Shown one piece after another: positions 15,976-25,213 of a stretch of DNA of 25,750 nucleotides. The stretch lies in the NCBI GenBank assembly GCA_050747825.1, contig JBOGJG010000086.1, positions 1-25,750 of the forward strand, given 5' to 3'. Position numbers and translations under genes: made by a program. The DNA is from JBOGJG01 sp050747825 (GTDB lineage: Bacteria > Acidobacteriota > UBA6911 > RPQK01 > JBOGJG01). Below the pieces are notes generated by a model, which was given only the letters and a program-made list of their open reading frames with translations, was not told the DNA's origin and did no database searches. Positions within the stretch are counted from its first letter, which is position 1. The number at the start of each line of letters is the position of its first letter.

Positions 15976-17043
15976 AATCAGGCTGAGAACCGCAAGCGTA
16001 AGGGCGACGACACCCAGGTAAAATCCCAGCCGACCCTGTTTCCTCCAACCGGCCGCGGCCCTTTCGAAGGCCGCAAGCTGCTGAGATAGGCCTTCCACTG
16101 ACTCCGCCAGATCATTATGCTTTTTCGTCAGTTCCCTTTCAGCAGCTAACTGTGGGAGCGAGCTCCAACCATTTTGATGGAACAGGGACTGCTCCATAAC
16201 GCGTTTGGCTGCAAGCACGTCCTGCATGGCCGCTTCGAAGTGCCGCTGGTGAATTTTCTTTTCGGCGTCGGCAACCGGTTCCAAGGTCGCCATCTGGGCG
16301 GCTTTCAAGACCGCATTTTTAATGTCGCCGCCGCTCACCGCAAAATTCTCGGCCAGGGCGCGAAAGTCCACGTCCTCAGCCAGAGGGGTTTTGCCGGGAT
16401 GGAGTTGTACTCTCCAGATCTGCTCTCGCTCTTCGGTTTCGGGCATCTCGAAGAGAATGTGAGTGCGAATCCGCCTTTCAAAGGCCGGGTCAAAATTGGC
16501 AGCCAGATTGGTGGCGAAAATCACCACTCCCGGAAATTCTTCAAGCTGACGCAGGAGCACGTTTACGATGCTGTTGGCCTCCCGCTCATATCCGCCGCTC
16601 AAGTGGGCAAAGCGCCGCGTGGCGATGGCGTCCGCCTCGTCAAAGAACAAGACAGCATCCTGACTGGCGGCCGATTGAAATACCGAAGCCACGTTTTTTC
16701 CGGTTTCGCCCATCCACATCGATTCCATTTGCGGGTAGCGCACCACCATTAGCTTCTTATGAAGTGCATGAGCCAGCGCCTCCGCGCAAATGGTCTTTCC
16801 CGTGCCGGGAGGGCCGGCAAATGAGAAAGCCAGCCCCAGGCCGGACGAGTGGCGCTCGGCCAGGCCCCACTGATGAAAGATGAGGTCATGCTTCTCAATT
16901 TGAGTGAGGGCAAATTCCAGTGCGCGCCGGGTCGGCGGCGGCAGGATCACGCTGCTGAAGCTCCAGCGGGGCTTAATCACCTCCATCAGCTCACGCTTGG
17001 GCGAGAGCGATCCAAAAAAGAAATCACGAAACGGATTGGGCAT
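15958..17043 (-). CDS. AAA+ ATPase with C-terminal membrane anchor
   Basis: This is a single AAA+ module followed by a tail. Walker A is GPPGTGKT (77-84), Walker B VLFFDEADAIA (131-141), sensor 1 asparagine 179 in ATNL, and arginines 190-191 (FERRIRTHILFEMP) lie in the arginine-finger region, with a lid domain to about 285. The module resembles FtsH/proteasome-ATPase-type proteins but has no protease domain. From about 295 to 338 a coiled coil (ELTKKHNDLAESVEGLSQQLAAFE) leads to one transmembrane helix (339-360) at the very C-terminus, so the ATPase should face the cytoplasm from a tail anchor. The role is unknown. A TAAAAT box ends 8 nt before the ATG and no ribosome site is present. It is divergent from glgC. 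Confidence 0.88.
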   Translation of the reverse strand: MPNPFRDFFFGSLSPKRELMEVIKPRWSFSSVILPPPTRRALEFALTQIEKHDLIFHQWGLAERHSSGLGLAFSFAGPPGTGKTICAEALAHALHKKLMVVRYPQMESMWMGETGKNVASVFQSAASQDAVLFFDEADAIATRRFAHLSGGYEREANSIVNVLLRQLEEFPGVVIFATNLAANFDPAFERRIRTHILFEMPETEEREQIWRVQLHPGKTPLAEDVDFRALAENFAVSGGDIKNAVLKAAQMATLEPVADAEKKIHQRHFEAAMQDVLAAKRVMEQSLFHQNGWSSLPQLAAERELTKKHNDLAESVEGLSQQLAAFERAAAGWRKQGRLGFYLGVVALTLAVLSLILMAIL

Positions 17044-17051
17044 CGAAGAGA

Positions 17052-17057
17052 ATTTTA
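17052..17057 (-). promoter_or_regulatory. -10-like box of the AAA+ gene
   Basis: On the minus strand TAAAAT ends 8 nt before the ATG at 17043. No good -35 hexamer is seen 16-18 nt upstream. The close spacing and lack of a ribosome site suggest a leaderless transcript. Confidence 0.35.
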
Positions 17058-17088
17058 TCAGACACTGTTGTGGCTGGGGCGGTCGCGC

Positions 17089-17094
17089 TAGAAT
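17089..17094 (+). promoter_or_regulatory. -10-like box of glgC
   Basis: TAGAAT ends 6 nt before GTG 17101, so a transcript starting at the normal distance would begin at the start codon itself. No ribosome site precedes the gene. The -35 region is poor (TGTTGT at 17-nt spacing, or TTGTGG at 15). Confidence 0.4.
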
Positions 17095-17100
17095 GAAACC

Positions 17101-18360
17101 GTGAAGAACACTGTTCTCGGGGTCATCCTGGGGGGAGGGAGGGGAACTCGCCTTTTCCCGTTGACTCTGATTCGGTCCAAGCCGGCCGTCCCGCTGGGAG
17201 GCAAATACCGGCTGATTGATATCCCCATCAGCAACTGCATCAATTCCGCCATCAACAAGATTTTCGTGTTGACTCAGTACAATTCCGCCTCACTTCACCG
17301 GCATATTACTCAGACCTACAAGTTTGGACCTTTTGATGACGGTTTCGTGGATATTCTGGCAGCCGAGCAGACGCCGGAAAGCATTCACTGGTATCAGGGA
17401 ACGGCCGATGCGGTCAGGCAGACGCTGCGCCACATTTTGATCTACAACATGGAATACATCCTCATTTTGTCAGGCGACCAGCTTTATCGGATGGATTACC
17501 AGAAGCTGGTCGAATACCACTTGGCAAAGAAAGCGGATATCAGTGTGTGCGTGATCCCCGTAGAAGCCGATAAGACTTCGGGTTTCGGCATTCTGAAGAT
17601 GAACAACGAAGGGCGGATTACGGATTTCATTGAGAAACCTAAAGATCCCAAACCGCTCGACAGGTACAAGGTGGACGTCGATGCCTGGCGCGAAAGCGGC
17701 GTAACCCAGGAGCGCGCCTGGATGGCCTCCATGGGAATCTATCTTTTTCGGACCCAGGTGTTGATCGATGTTCTCAGGGATGAAACCAAGCTCGACTTTG
17801 GGGGCGATATCATTCCATCGGCTCTCTCGCACTATCCCGTCTACGGCTACATTTTTGACGATTACTGGGAAGATATTGGAACGATTAAAGCTTTCTACCA
17901 TGCTAACCTGGATTTGACCGGACCCAGGCCGCGCTTCAACTTCTACGACCCACAGTCTCCGATCTATACGCATCCCCGTTTCCTTCCGGCCACGAGCATA
18001 GCCCATTGCAGCGTCTCCCACAGCGTTATTTCGGAAGGATGCTCGATTGGCGACTGTAAAATTGCCAATTCAGTCATCGGCATCCGGAGCGTCATTCAGA
18101 CACACGCGGAGGTAGTGAACACTCTGATGATGGGCGCCGACTATTACGAAAACGATTCCGAGAATTCCATCCGTATCGGAGTGGGGGCAAACAGCGTCAT
18201 CCGCGACGCCATCATCGATAAGAATGCCCGCATCGGCACAAACGTGCGAATCAGCAACCCACAGCAAATCCAGCAGGCGGACGGAGGCAATTACTTCATT
18301 CGCGACGGCATCGTGATCATTCCCAAAAACGCCGTCGTCGAAGACGGGACCAAAATCTAA
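17101..18360 (+). CDS. glgC: glucose-1-phosphate adenylyltransferase
   Basis: GlgC makes ADP-glucose from glucose-1-phosphate and ATP, the committed step of glycogen synthesis in the cytoplasm. The 419-aa protein opens with the nucleotide-binding loop GVILGGGRGTRLFPLT and KPAVPLGGKYRLIDIPISNC. It continues with GTADAVRQTL, ILSGDQLYRMDY, FIEKPKDP and WEDIGTIKAFYHANL. The C-terminal left-handed beta-helix (SVSHSVISEGCSIGDCKI) is complete. The N-terminus and several motifs are closer to the cyanobacterial/plant form than to the enteric one. The start is GTG 17101, from homology. No other glycogen gene is adjacent. A MITE-like element begins 2 bp after the stop. Confidence 0.95.
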   Translation: MKNTVLGVILGGGRGTRLFPLTLIRSKPAVPLGGKYRLIDIPISNCINSAINKIFVLTQYNSASLHRHITQTYKFGPFDDGFVDILAAEQTPESIHWYQGTADAVRQTLRHILIYNMEYILILSGDQLYRMDYQKLVEYHLAKKADISVCVIPVEADKTSGFGILKMNNEGRITDFIEKPKDPKPLDRYKVDVDAWRESGVTQERAWMASMGIYLFRTQVLIDVLRDETKLDFGGDIIPSALSHYPVYGYIFDDYWEDIGTIKAFYHANLDLTGPRPRFNFYDPQSPIYTHPRFLPATSIAHCSVSHSVISEGCSIGDCKIANSVIGIRSVIQTHAEVVNTLMMGADYYENDSENSIRIGVGANSVIRDAIIDKNARIGTNVRISNPQQIQQADGGNYFIRDGIVIIPKNAVVEDGTKI

Positions 18361-18361
18361 A

Positions 18362-18554
18362 AGGTGACACGCACGTAATTGCTCCAAAACTACCTATGAA
18401 CACTGGATTTTTACTCCGGACTGGTACCAAATTCCGTTCGGCATTCTGGATTCGCGCCGATTCGCCAAGAAGCTATCCCGAGTAATTGGTTCCAGACTGA
18501 ATGAGAAACCCAATGGCCATCGGCGATTCAGAGCCATTTACGTGCGTGTCACCT
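18362..18554. mobile_element. MITE-like element with 17-bp perfect terminal inverted repeats
   Basis: The left end AGGTGACACGCACGTAA (18362-18378) is the exact reverse complement of 18538-18554, and two of the next three bases also pair. The 193-bp unit contains no transposase. One forward frame stays open from 18368 to the TAA at 18554-18556 without a start codon, and a 47-codon ATG frame exists on the reverse strand; neither is recognised as a gene. No clear target-site duplication is seen. Related ends occur on small transposon-derived repeats in other bacteria, which is an inference from memory. It separates glgC from the ATP synthase operon. Confidence 0.7.
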
Positions 18555-18591
18555 AATTATAATTATTAAGTTTTTGCAAGGATCGCGAGGC

Positions 18592-18621
18592 TTGACCTGC
18601 CCGTCGACAACATGCTAGAAG
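18592..18621 (+). promoter_or_regulatory. candidate promoter of the ATP synthase operon
   Basis: TTGACC (18592-18597) and TAGAAG (18616-18621) are separated by 18 nt and lie 35 bp before the atpF' start, in the gap after the MITE-like element. The -35 is a 5/6 match and the -10 is 4/6. No other candidate in the 100-bp gap is as good. Confidence 0.45.
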
Positions 18622-18656
18622 TTAGCCTTTTTGATCGCAGGGTGAGTTGTTTTTAG

Positions 18657-19094
18657 ATGGAGACAATTTCGCTCGATTGGACATTGCTGGTTGGACTGGT
18701 GATCTTTCTGAGCACGCTGTTTATGCTCAACCGGCTCCTCTTTAGACCCTTGTTTGAGGTGCTGGATGAACGAAGGGCCCGAACCTCGGAACTTCGGCGA
18801 AAGGCTGATGAAGTTGTGAACTATCAGGAGTCGCTATTCGAGAAGTATCAGCAGCGGATCAAGGAGGAACGGCAGGCATGTTATAAGCTGGCGGAATCTC
18901 TGCGCAGCTCTGCTCTGGAAGAACGCCAGAAGAGAATCTCCTCGGCACGCCAGACTGCCGAAGACATGCTCGAGGAATCGATGCAGCAGGTCCAAAAAGA
19001 GCTCGAAACAGCCAAGGAACAGTTGAAGAGCGAGGCCGCCGAGATCGCGCGGGCCATCACGTCAAGAGTGCTGGAACGTAAGGTGCGGGCGTGA
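18657..19094 (+). CDS. atpG/atpF': ATP synthase Fo subunit b'
   Basis: This 145-aa stator subunit has one N-terminal membrane helix (LLVGLVIFLSTLFMLNRLLF) followed by a long charged helix (from VLDERRART to the end). The PLFEVLDERR region after the membrane segment is typical of b/b' subunits. Together with the next gene it should form the heterodimeric peripheral stalk linking Fo to F1. It is assigned as b' rather than b because it is the shorter and first of the pair, as in bacteria and cyanobacteria with two b genes. It begins the operon; the upstream ribosome site is weak. The stop overlaps the next start as GTGA. Confidence 0.85.
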   Translation: METISLDWTLLVGLVIFLSTLFMLNRLLFRPLFEVLDERRARTSELRRKADEVVNYQESLFEKYQQRIKEERQACYKLAESLRSSALEERQKRISSARQTAEDMLEESMQQVQKELETAKEQLKSEAAEIARAITSRVLERKVRA

Positions 19095-19618
19095 ACCCGT
19101 TTTTAGCCGTTAGTGAAGAGATCGGCTGGGGAATCCTGGACCCTCTGGGCCGGTGGATCAATCTCCTGATCCTGGCGGGAGTGCTGATTTACTTCTTGAG
19201 AGATCCTCTTCTGAATTTCTTCGGGAGCAGGCGCAAGTCCATTCAAGAGGAGATCAAGGAAGCTCATCAGGCGCGCGATGAGGCTCAGGGGAAGCTGGAA
19301 GCTGTCGAAGCCCGCATGAAAAATCTGGACCAGGAGTTGGCGCAGATCCGTGAAGAGGCGGAAAAGCAGGCCGAGCTGGAACGGCAGAGGATTATCGAAC
19401 AGGCCGAGCAGGACGCCCGGAAGATCGTCTCCGTGGCCCGCCGCGAAATGGAGGTTCTGACCCGGGCGGCCCGGACGGAGCTGAAACAGTACGCAGCCCA
19501 GCTTTCCGTCGATTTAGCCGAAGACCAGATCAGAGAGGAAATGGATGCCGGGGCCGAGCGGAAAGTAATTGACCGTTTTTTTGTCAAACTATCTGATACC
19601 AGAGAAGGGAAAAAATAG
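19091..19618 (+). CDS. atpF: ATP synthase Fo subunit b
   Basis: This second peripheral-stalk subunit has 175 aa. It has a membrane helix near the N-terminus (WINLLILAGVLIYFLRDPLL) and then a coiled-coil helix rich in Glu, Ala and Arg (EEIKEAHQARDEAQGKLEAVEARM), which dimerises with b'. The start is GTG 19091, overlapping the b' stop by 4 nt; homology begins just after it. The short C-terminus (VIDRFFVKLSDTREGKK) is where delta should bind. Its TAG stop abuts the delta ATG with no gap. Confidence 0.92.
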   Translation: MNPFLAVSEEIGWGILDPLGRWINLLILAGVLIYFLRDPLLNFFGSRRKSIQEEIKEAHQARDEAQGKLEAVEARMKNLDQELAQIREEAEKQAELERQRIIEQAEQDARKIVSVARREMEVLTRAARTELKQYAAQLSVDLAEDQIREEMDAGAERKVIDRFFVKLSDTREGKK

Positions 19619-20155
19619 ATGGCCTCCTCGACAGCTTTGAAGTATGCCCGTGCTCTGGCCGAAGTTGCCGCGGACCTGCAGCGCGAAGATCAGACGGGAG
19701 AGGAGCTTTCGCGTTTCCGGGATTTGCTGCGCCAGCATGAGCAATTGAGGGAAACGCTCCAAAACCCGGCGCTTCCTTTTGCTGCGAAGCGCAAGATCGT
19801 CGAAGAGGTTGCCTCCGGAGTTCAGTTGCATCAGATTGTGTCAAACTTCATTCTGGTTCTTCTGGAGCACGGACGAATTCACCAGATCGACAACCTGACG
19901 GAAGCCTTTCAGGACGTGCTCGACGAGCGGCGCGGCATCCTGAAGGGAGAAGTCTTTTCGTCCACTGACTTGAGTGCCGACGTGAAAAAGCGCCTGCAGG
20001 ACTCGGCTGCCGAGGTTTTAGGCAAGCAAGTCAGATTAAGTTACCATTTAGATGAGTCGCTGATCGGCGGTCTGAAGATGAAGGTGGGCTCCATCGTTTT
20101 CGACGGGTCGATCCGTACACAACTGGATCAAATCCGCCGGCAAATCGCCGGTTAG
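19619..20155 (+). CDS. atpH: ATP synthase F1 subunit delta
   Basis: Delta (OSCP) caps the F1 head and holds the peripheral stalk. The 178-aa sequence has the usual N-terminal helical bundle (TALKYARALAEVAADLQRED) and the C-terminal signature region RLSYHLDESLIGGLKMKVGSI with VFDGSIRTQLDQI. Its length is normal. The ATG follows the b stop directly, which implies coupled translation. Twelve bases separate it from atpA. Confidence 0.95.
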   Translation: MASSTALKYARALAEVAADLQREDQTGEELSRFRDLLRQHEQLRETLQNPALPFAAKRKIVEEVASGVQLHQIVSNFILVLLEHGRIHQIDNLTEAFQDVLDERRGILKGEVFSSTDLSADVKKRLQDSAAEVLGKQVRLSYHLDESLIGGLKMKVGSIVFDGSIRTQLDQIRRQIAG

Positions 20156-20167
20156 TCGGAGTAACGG

Positions 20168-21688
20168 ATGGCAATTACAGCAGACGAAATCAGCAGGATT
20201 ATTAAAGAGCAGATACGCGATTACGACAGTGGTGTGGTGGTCAGCGAGGTGGGGACGGTGATTTCAGCGGGAGACGGCATCGCCCGGGTGCACGGACTGG
20301 AGAAAGCTATGGCTCTCGAGCTTCTGGAGTTTCCGCATGAAGTCTATGGCCTGGCTTTTAATCTGGAAGAGAACAACGTTGGAGCGGTTCTCTTTGGTGA
20401 CTTTCATGAGATTCAGGAAGGGGATTCGGTCAAGAGAACAAAGCGCATTATGCAGGTTCCAGTGGGCGACGCCATGCTGGGGCGCGTGGTGGATGCTCTG
20501 GGGCGCCCGGTAGACGGCAAAGGCCCCGTTCCCACGCAGCAAAACAATTCGGTGGAGCGATTGGCCCCCGGCGTCATTGACCGCCAGCCGGTGCGTGAGC
20601 CGCTGCAGACGGGAATCAAGGCCATCGATTCGATGATCCCCATTGGCCGCGGGCAGAGAGAGCTCATCATTGGCGACCGGCAGACCGGCAAAAGCGCCAT
20701 CGCCATGGACACGATCATCAATCAGAAGGATCAGGACGTCATCTGTATCTATGTGGCGATCGGACAGAAGAGATCGACCGTGGCGCGCGTCGTCAAGACC
20801 TTCACCGATTACGATGTCCTGCACAAGACCATCGTCGTCTCGGCCGCTTCTTCTGACCCGGCGACCATGCAGTACCTGGCGCCCTATGCCGGATGTGCCA
20901 TGGGCGAATACTTCCGCGACAGTGGCAGGCATGTTTTGATCATTTATGATGACCTTTCCAAGCATGCGGCGGCCTATCGCGAGATTTCATTGCTGTTGAG
21001 GCGCCCTCCGGGGAGAGAAGCTTATCCGGGAGACGTGTTTTACCTCCACAGCCGCCTTCTGGAGCGGGCAGCCAAGTTAAACGACGAAAAGGGCGGTGGA
21101 AGTCTGACTGCGCTCCCGATTATAGAAACGCAAGCGGGAGATATCTCAGCCTATATTCCGACTAACGTAATTTCCATTACTGACGGCCAGATCTTTCTGG
21201 AAACAGACCTGTTCTACGCAGGTATCAGGCCGGCTATTAACGTGGGAAATTCAGTGAGCCGCGTGGGCGGAGCGGCCCAGATTAAAGCCATGAAGCAGGT
21301 AGCCGGAAGGCTGCGCCTGGATCTGGCACAATATCGAGAATTGGCAGCCTTTGCCCAGTTTGGCTCTGACCTGGACAAGGCCACTCAGCGGCAGCTCAAT
21401 CGCGGCCAGAGGTTGACTGAGCTGCTTAAGCAGCCCCAGTACCAGCCGCTGGCTGTCGAGATGCAGATAGTGATCACCTATGCCGGCACGAATGGATTCC
21501 TGGATGATCTGGCCCTCTCTCAGGTCTCCGAATTTGAGTCGGGATTATTCAATTTCATTGAGACAAACAAGTCCTCAATTCTGAGTGAACTCCGGGAAAA
21601 AAAGGCCATCGATGACAATCTCCGCCAGCAAATCCACGAGGCTGTGACGGAGTTCAAGAATCGGTTCAAGGAAGAGCGAGCGGCCTGA
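20168..21688 (+). CDS. atpA: ATP synthase F1 subunit alpha
   Basis: This is the non-catalytic nucleotide-binding subunit of the F1 hexamer. The 506-aa protein shows VGDAMLGRVVDALGRPVDGKG, the P-loop GDRQTGKSA (169-177), IYVAIGQKRSTVARV and the strongly conserved LLRRPPGREAYPGDVFYLHS with the arginine finger region SISRVGG-like SVSRVGGAAQIKAMKQV. A GGAG lies about 7 nt before the ATG. Its stop overlaps the gamma start (TGATG). There is nothing unusual in it. Confidence 0.97.
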   Translation: MAITADEISRIIKEQIRDYDSGVVVSEVGTVISAGDGIARVHGLEKAMALELLEFPHEVYGLAFNLEENNVGAVLFGDFHEIQEGDSVKRTKRIMQVPVGDAMLGRVVDALGRPVDGKGPVPTQQNNSVERLAPGVIDRQPVREPLQTGIKAIDSMIPIGRGQRELIIGDRQTGKSAIAMDTIINQKDQDVICIYVAIGQKRSTVARVVKTFTDYDVLHKTIVVSAASSDPATMQYLAPYAGCAMGEYFRDSGRHVLIIYDDLSKHAAAYREISLLLRRPPGREAYPGDVFYLHSRLLERAAKLNDEKGGGSLTALPIIETQAGDISAYIPTNVISITDGQIFLETDLFYAGIRPAINVGNSVSRVGGAAQIKAMKQVAGRLRLDLAQYRELAAFAQFGSDLDKATQRQLNRGQRLTELLKQPQYQPLAVEMQIVITYAGTNGFLDDLALSQVSEFESGLFNFIETNKSSILSELREKKAIDDNLRQQIHEAVTEFKNRFKEERAA

Positions 21689-22563
21689 TGCCTGCCAGAA
21701 ATCTAATCGACGTTAGACGAAGGGTCCGCTCGGTCAAGAACATCCAGCAGATCACACGGGCCATGAAATTTGTGGCCGCCTCCAAGCTGAGGCGGGCTCA
21801 GGATAGAATTGTGGCGGCTCGGCCATATGCGAACCGCATGCTGGCTATCCTGAATTCGCTGGCCACTCGCGTGGATCCCAGCGAGCATCCGCTGCTGGAA
21901 GAGCGCGAGCAAAACAGGGTCATGTTGATTGTGATCACTGCCGACAAGGGACTCTGTGGCGCTTTTAACAACAACATCATTAAAGCCGCCACTCAATATA
22001 TTCAGGACGAGGCCACCAACAGAGCGCTAAGCCTGACGCTGGTGGGACGCAAGGGTGTGGATTTCTTCCGGCGGCGGTCCTGGGATATACAGCACCAGTA
22101 CGTGAACATCATGAGCCGCGTAGATTACGACTATGCCCGGGAGATCGGGCAGGCTGTCATCGAGTACTACAGCACAGACCAGGTTGATGCTGTTTATCTG
22201 GTCTACAACGAGTTCAAGTCGGTGATTCAGCAAAGAGTCATTCTGGAGCCTTTGCTGCCCATCGGCCGGCTTGAAATCCAAGAAACGTTGAGCCTCAGGT
22301 ATATATATGAACAACCCGCTCCCGTTATTTTCGGTCATTTGCTCCCCAGGCACGTCGAGACTCAGATATTTCGGGCCATGCTCGAATCGGAGGCCTCAGA
22401 GCACGGAGCGAGAATGACGGCCATGGATTCAGCGACTCGCAATGCCAAGGATATGATCGAACGCCTGACACTGGAGATGAATCGGCTGCGCCAGGCCACC
22501 ATCACGACCGAGTTGATTGAGATCGTGAGCGGCGCCGATGCGCTGACCGAAGGCGGCGGGTAG
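21688..22563 (+). CDS. atpG: ATP synthase F1 subunit gamma
   Basis: Gamma is the central rotating shaft. The 291-aa protein has the conserved N-terminal helix (DVRRRVRSVKNIQQITRAMK then FVAASKLRRAQ), the middle ITADKGLCGAFNNNIIK and a C-terminal helix (ARMTAMDSATRNAKDMIERL followed by RQATITTELIEIVSGADAL). The last residues carry the usual IT.EL.EIV.GA signature. It overlaps atpA by one base. A 134-bp gap with a repeat element then separates it from atpD, the only sizeable gap in the operon. Confidence 0.96.
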   Translation: MPARNLIDVRRRVRSVKNIQQITRAMKFVAASKLRRAQDRIVAARPYANRMLAILNSLATRVDPSEHPLLEEREQNRVMLIVITADKGLCGAFNNNIIKAATQYIQDEATNRALSLTLVGRKGVDFFRRRSWDIQHQYVNIMSRVDYDYAREIGQAVIEYYSTDQVDAVYLVYNEFKSVIQQRVILEPLLPIGRLEIQETLSLRYIYEQPAPVIFGHLLPRHVETQIFRAMLESEASEHGARMTAMDSATRNAKDMIERLTLEMNRLRQATITTELIEIVSGADALTEGGG

Positions 22564-22588
22564 GGCCTTGGTTCGCATATTGAGCCCG

Positions 22589-22646
22589 GATTTCACGGAT
22601 TGATGCCGATCATCTCGGCGCCATCCGTGTCATCCGTGGCTGAATT
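22589..22646. repeat. structured intergenic repeat between atpG and atpD
   Basis: Nested inverted repeats are visible. CACGGAT (22594-22600) pairs with ATCCGTG (22623-22629), and inside it GCCGA (22605-22609) pairs with TCGGC (22615-22619). The segment ATCCGTG is then repeated as TCATCCGTGG. Text of this kind (GGATTTCACGGAT...ATCCGTGTCATCCGTGG) recurs between genes in many environmental bacterial genomes, from general knowledge. It could form a hairpin in the operon mRNA. A short A-rich direct repeat (AAAGAACC, 22671-22686) lies just before the atpD ribosome site. Confidence 0.6.
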
Positions 22647-22697
22647 TATGCAGCCGTGTACTAAGAAACCAAAGAACCAAAGAACCGAAGGAGCATC

Positions 22698-24124
<1,427 letters not shown>

Positions 24125-24125
<1 letters not shown>

Positions 24126-24556
24126 TGGCAGAAGCGCTGCCGGAAAAGCTCAAACTCGAGATCGTCACGCCCGACCGGCTGCTCTTCAGCGGCGAGGTGG
24201 ATGAAGTGACGGTTCCGGGCGCTGACGGATATCTGGGAATCCTGCCGGGACACGCGCCTTTACTCTCTGAGCTGCGAATTGGAGTGATCTCCTTCCGGCA
24301 GGGCGAGCAGCATTTCAGGTTCTTCTGCACCTGGGGGTTCCTGGAAGTCTTGCCCGACCAGGTGTCGGTGTTGACTGAGGGGGCTCAGGCGCCGGATCAG
24401 ATCGATTCCCAACAGGCTCGCGCTGATAAGGAACAAGCTGAAGAAACGCTGCGCTCCAGAGACCCGAAGACAGACTTCGCCGCCGCGGCTGATCTGTTAC
24501 AAAGCGCCCAAACGCGGTTGGGGCTTCTCGAAGACAAACGGCCCAATCCTGTATAG
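24125..24556 (+). CDS. atpC: ATP synthase F1 subunit epsilon
   Basis: Epsilon sits at the foot of the gamma shaft and can damp ATP hydrolysis. The 143-aa protein has the beta-sandwich (LKLEIVTPDRLLFSGEVDEV, then VPGADGYLGILPGHAPLLSEL) and a C-terminal helical hairpin (QQARADKEQAEETLRSRD, and FAAAADLLQSAQTRLGLLE). It is complete and is the last gene of the operon. No clear intrinsic terminator is seen before the tRNA that follows. Confidence 0.95.
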
Positions 24557-24579
24557 GGAAGACGAGCCGGCAAATCAGT

Positions 24580-24585
24580 TATAAT
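24580..24585 (+). promoter_or_regulatory. -10 box of tRNA-Gln
   Basis: A consensus TATAAT lies 21 nt before the tRNA. A matching -35 is not evident at 16-18 nt upstream, so the promoter assignment rests on the -10 alone. Confidence 0.45.
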
Positions 24586-24606
24586 AATCCTCTCTAGTGG
24601 CTTTGC

Positions 24607-24680
24607 TGGGGGATGGTGTAACGGCAACACACGTGGCTCTGGACCACGCTATCGGGGTTCGAATCCCTGTCCCCCAGCCA
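24607..24680 (+). tRNA. tRNA-Gln (anticodon CTG)
   Basis: The cloverleaf can be drawn by eye: acceptor TGGGGGA (24607-24613) pairs with TCCCCCA (24670-24676), and the anticodon stem CGTGG/CCACG encloses the loop CTCTGGA, giving anticodon CTG, which reads CAG. The T-loop GGTTCGAATCC is standard. The discriminator is G and CCA is encoded (24678-24680). The gene follows atpC by 50 bp and precedes the DUF2911 gene by 21 bp. Confidence 0.95.
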
Positions 24681-24701
24681 TTTATTTGTTTTGGAGGCAA
24701 C

Positions 24702-25211
24702 ATGAAGCGTTTCGGATCTCTCTTTGTAATTTTTCTGACCACATGGACCTTAGCTGCCCACGATCCCAACCGGGGGCACGCCGAAGCGACAGTCAATGGC
24801 AAGAAGATTTCAATTAGCTACGGACGCCCCGAACTGAAGGGTCGTGACATGCTGGCCAAGCTGCAGCCCGGCATGGAATGGCGCATGGGTATGGATGCGG
24901 CTACCAGTCTTTCCACCGAAACCGATCTGGTTCTTGGTGACGCAAACATTCCTGCAGGAACATACAGTCTGATTGCAAAATTCAACGGTCCCAAGGATTG
25001 GAATCTGATCGTCAGCTCCGATTCCAATGTTCGTGGCACCGATCGGGATGCATCCAAAGACGTTGCTTTTATTCCCCTGAGCGTCAGCCAACTGAATTCC
25101 AGCGTCGAGAAGTTTCTAATTACCCTGGAACCCAACGGGACTGATAGCGGGGAATTATCGATCGCCTGGGGAACGATGGGACTTTCGACTGATTTCAGAG
25201 TGAAACGGTAA
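24702..25211 (+). CDS. DUF2911-family exported protein
   Basis: This 169-aa protein begins with a signal peptide (MKRFGSLFVIFLTTWTLA) and was assigned to DUF2911 from ATVNGKKISISYGRPELKGRD, GMEWRMGMDAAT, IPAGTYSLIAKFNGPKDWNL and the C-terminal LSIAWGTMGLSTDF. The function of the family is not known; it is common in Bacteroidota and Acidobacteriota, and the fold is expected to be a small beta-sandwich in the periplasm. The open frame runs upstream through the tRNA, but ATG 24702 with GGAGG six bases before it is the clear start. A heptamer tandem array begins right after its stop. Confidence 0.88.
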   Translation: MKRFGSLFVIFLTTWTLAAHDPNRGHAEATVNGKKISISYGRPELKGRDMLAKLQPGMEWRMGMDAATSLSTETDLVLGDANIPAGTYSLIAKFNGPKDWNLIVSSDSNVRGTDRDASKDVAFIPLSVSQLNSSVEKFLITLEPNGTDSGELSIAWGTMGLSTDFRVKR

Positions 25212-25213
25212 AG

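Noticed and set aside
18368..18556. Small gene inside the MITE-like element
   Set aside because: The open frame has no start codon and both its ends lie in the terminal repeats.
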